The notes beneath the pieces were generated by a model. That model worked only from the letters and a program-made list of their open reading frames with translations, did no database searches and was not told the origin of the DNA. Shown one piece after another: positions 61,103 through 64,000 of a stretch of 64,000 nt of DNA (its first letter is position 1; every line of letters starts with the position of its first letter). The stretch spans positions 1-64,000 of the forward strand of contig JAPWGK010000010.1 in NCBI GenBank assembly GCA_029641185.1, given 5' to 3'. A program made the translations under genes and the position numbers. This stretch comes from Pseudofabraea citricarpa (Eukaryota > Ascomycota > Leotiomycetes > Helotiales > Dermateaceae).

Positions 61103-62334
61103 GTCTCAAGGCATTAAAGAAGAAACTCTCACTTGGAAGTATTGTCTCCAGATCTATTTTCAGACGAATGACGTCTAGGTGAATTGTGTTTTGTGGGAAT
61201 GTAAACTTTTATTGTACCAATAATGCCAGCTATGTATCTGGGAAAGAATTTGTACTATTAGATGGCTTCACAGGCTGGAATTCATAAGCGTATATCTATG
61301 TCAGCATCAATAATAAAAACTTTCCGATGTTCTTCCCGATCTTTGCAAGAAGCTCACAGCCCAGATCATGGGCAGAATGGTCCGTGTGTACTGCATAACA
61401 CTTTTTAAGCGAGCTTAAGAATATGTTGCTTTTATTTTGGCTGTTCTATTAATTCAAAAAGAAAGTGACCTCGAATGTAAAGAGGTGGAGGCTCGAACTA
61501 GAGCTATATTATTCAAGTCTGGCAATTGAAGGATTCGAGTTGAATTTTATGGGGTCGCTAAAGTCAATGAGGGCTGTTGCTCGAAAATATTTGCGTGTGA
61601 TGAATGTCTTAGACTGTGAAGACATCTAATTGTCTTTTATTTACTTTCAATCCATCTTTCTATAGAAATATATGCACGAAACAAACGATGGAGATTCACA
61701 TTTAAGAAGCTATACTTGGTGGATTTCTAGTCAAAGATATAGACCAAGAAGATTAAGTTGTGATTTGGGCTTCATCATTTCAAATTCGTATTTATACATC
61801 AACTTATCTATCGCTATATAATATATTTACAAATTATTCTTGAGTATCAAGCTTAATTAGGATATTGTAAACCTCTTTATACATCTACCAGGAATAAGGG
61901 TTGTTTTAAACTAAAGTTGGAAAATATCGGCATTCGTTGTTCCTCTATATTAGGATGACACAAAATTTATTTCAAAGAAATTATTATTGAAAACAACTAC
62001 GTGTCAAGTTAACTAATAAAGTGGGATCCAAATGATTCGCAATGTCACGGTCTTATAGGAGGACAATTTTGAAAGCAGGTATTTATTTACGGAGGCCAGA
62101 ATAGTGTGAGGCGGGCTGTCTAATACTCAAACTTAAAAGCTCGATTTGGCTCCTATTGAGCTTACATCCTTTATTTATGTCAAATTTGGATATGGTAGTT
62201 CTAGTACCTTCTAACTCATCCAAAATGACCTTGCAAGGCCCAGAATCAACCCTGGTAAATGACATTACCATTTCAGAGTGAAACAAGTCTCATGTAAAAT
62301 TGCATTCGAAAAGTTCAGGAATTCTTCACGAGCG
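61103..62334. other. Intergenic region, 1.2 kb
   Basis: AT-rich; 3' flanks of the convergent FKS and P450 genes. The frame at 62083-62286 (-) has no P450 features. Nothing else recognised. Confidence 0.5.
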
Positions 62335-64000
62335 TCATTTTCGTCTTCTCACTCTAATTTTTAAATTAATATCAGGTTTCGCAGTCCCCACCATGACTGT
62401 GCTTGAGGCTGTTGTGGAAAGTTTTTCTACATCGTAATTTTGCACCAAATATGCTAGCATCAACTTCATCTCCTGTGCGGCAAAGAAACGGCCAGGACAT
62501 GCGTGGCGACCGTGGCCGAAAGGAAGAAATCTGTCTGTTGTGGTAACGATAGAAAGTTTTGGTTCATCTAGTTTTCTCGTTGTGTTTTCATCCTTCTCGC
62601 GAAGCTTTACAAAGCGAAAGGCTTGAAATTCGTGAGGTAAAGGATAGAATTTGGGATCTTGGTGGATTGCGTTTGCGGGCACACACACTCGAATGCCAGG
62701 AGGGATGGATAATAGATTGCTACTATTCGTGCCGTTGGCATTGAACCGAGTTCCATGTGGATCGATAACCATACGAGTCAACGCTATGTATCCAATATCA
62801 GAGTACCTCATCGACTCTCGGATGGTCGAATCAACATGCAAGAGGTCGTCGAGTCCGCTTTTGGTCCATCGGTGATTATTTGCTTCAAGCACTCGAACAC
62901 ATTCTTCGCGAAGACTAGCGACAAAATCTTCCGATTTAGGCGAGCGGTAAAGATCAACAATCGTATGGGTCATGGACATGTGAGTAGTGTCAATGGCGAC
63001 AAAGTTGAGCATTAGTAATCGTTGGGTAATCAAATCAGCGTCAAGCTCTCGTGGGTCGTTACAGTCAAAGCTCTCTTCAATAATCCATTGAAGTACATCA
63101 AGCTAAATCACTTGTTAGACTCCGCATACTATTGATTGAAAAGGTCTGACTACTTACGGGCGGTTCCCACGGGAATCCAGCATCAGCTCGCTTCGCTGAT
63201 GTGCGCTGTAGTCTGTCTCTTATCACTGGGAGACACACTCTTGAACAAATATTATGATGTTTGCGGTTCGAGTAAGTGATAATTGGTGCTAACACTGGAC
63301 GCAAAAGACGTGGAAGCATACGCACGAAGATCGCACCGCTACCGACACCTTCTGAATATAGTCTGGAGTGTTTCAAGAAGCTCTCATCTCGACAAATCTC
63401 TGGGCCTGCAAATATTCTGTTTGCGGCTCGAGTGATAATCTTTTCGCATGTTGCGGAGACTATTACTTCTTTGTAAGAAGTATTAGTGCCCCAGTATTGT
63501 TTGAAGCTGCGATCAAGCTCATCGTAGAAGGCATCTATCAAAAGAGGAAGCTTCCGATTCAATTGACGACGAAGAACGTCATACTGAATAGGTACATCAA
63601 CAGCGTGGCGGCCAAGGGGGCCTTGTGTATACTCGTGCTGTAGCTGCTGCTCATGGATAATGTCCATGTCAACCTCCGAATCCGACTTTGCGAGAAGCTC
63701 TGGAATACTGGAAGCAGGTAAGACAAGCCATGGTTTCTCGCCGAGCATCGGTAACACAAATGCCTTCTTCTGTTTTGAAAACTTATCTCTTGTTAGCTAG
63801 GGTCACTTGGTAACTCTATGGATTTCATATACTTACGCCTTCGTAGCCGTCGGTTAACATCTGCCGCACGCCACCGATCGAGCGGACCTTTGCTCGTAGC
63901 TTAGAAAACCATTCTTCACGGACTCCTGTCCATACTTGGGAATGCCAGAATCGGCCATGGACCGTGAAGGGTGAAAGAATAAGGCGAGAGATGAGATACA
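62335..64000 (-). CDS. Cytochrome P450, 5' end beyond the window
   Basis: Three exons are visible: 63837-64000 (incomplete), 63158-63781 and 62335-63102, with introns of 55 nt. Motifs in order: an N-terminal segment with GRFWHSQVWTGVREEWFSKLR and GYEG before the first splice site, the I-helix region FVAIDTTHMSM where the usual AGxxT Gly is absent, ExxR as ESMR, the PERF-like FRFVKL and the haem-binding FGHGRHACPGRFF with its Cys thiolate. It resembles fungal secondary-metabolism P450s of the family that carries VxxFHGxxWxxxRKxxxP-like N-termini, but the subfamily cannot be given. The membrane anchor lies outside the window. Confidence 0.92.

Overview
The window is the left end of a chromosome contig from a filamentous ascomycete. 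Evidence: spliced genes with very short GT-AG introns (about 45-80 nt), a 1,3-beta-glucan synthase, Zn2Cys6 and STAND-N-like proteins, an NLP effector and a CCCTAA telomere. The class Leotiomycetes is my guess from gene style, not a proven placement. No virus, CRISPR array or bacterial-type operon is present.

Region 1 (1-8502) is almost certainly not chromosomal sequence. Bases 1-7236 contain no cytosine at all on the + strand. Bases 7237-8354 are an error-rich inverted copy of 8581-9676. Bases 8355-8430 are a garbled TTAGGG tract. Bases 8445-8489 are a 45-nt match to the PacBio SMRTbell hairpin adapter. The simplest reading is a raw polymerase read that turned back through an unrecognised adapter at the telomere and was kept as the contig end. 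The real chromosome starts at the 13 perfect CCCTAA repeats (8503-8580). The first gene, a GT32 glycosyltransferase, is cut off by the telomere, which supplies its stop codon.

Region 2 (9.8-27 kb) holds a Kre9/Knh1-like wall protein, a secreted M28 aminopeptidase with PA domain, a secreted NLP (necrosis-inducing) protein, an ENA-type Na+/K+ P-type ATPase, a CHIP-like TPR/U-box ubiquitin ligase, the complex III subunit QCR10, a small conserved-looking hypothetical protein and the ALG10 glucosyltransferase of N-glycan assembly.

Region 3 (28-50 kb) is looser and more accessory. It holds a helical hypothetical protein, an MFS transporter, a Zn2Cys6 regulator and an acyl-CoA thioesterase-like protein (a possible small module), a mucin-like single-pass membrane protein, an MFS sugar transporter, a rhodopsin-domain seven-helix protein, a PHO84-type phosphate transporter and a STAND-N/HeLo-like hypothetical protein.

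Region 4 (51-64 kb) holds a secreted intradiol dioxygenase-like protein, the 1,3-beta-glucan synthase FKS (1,900 aa, with an atypical echinocandin hot spot 1) and a cytochrome P450 that runs off the right edge. Exon boundaries below were worked out by hand and checked for reading-frame continuity; they have not been tested against transcripts.
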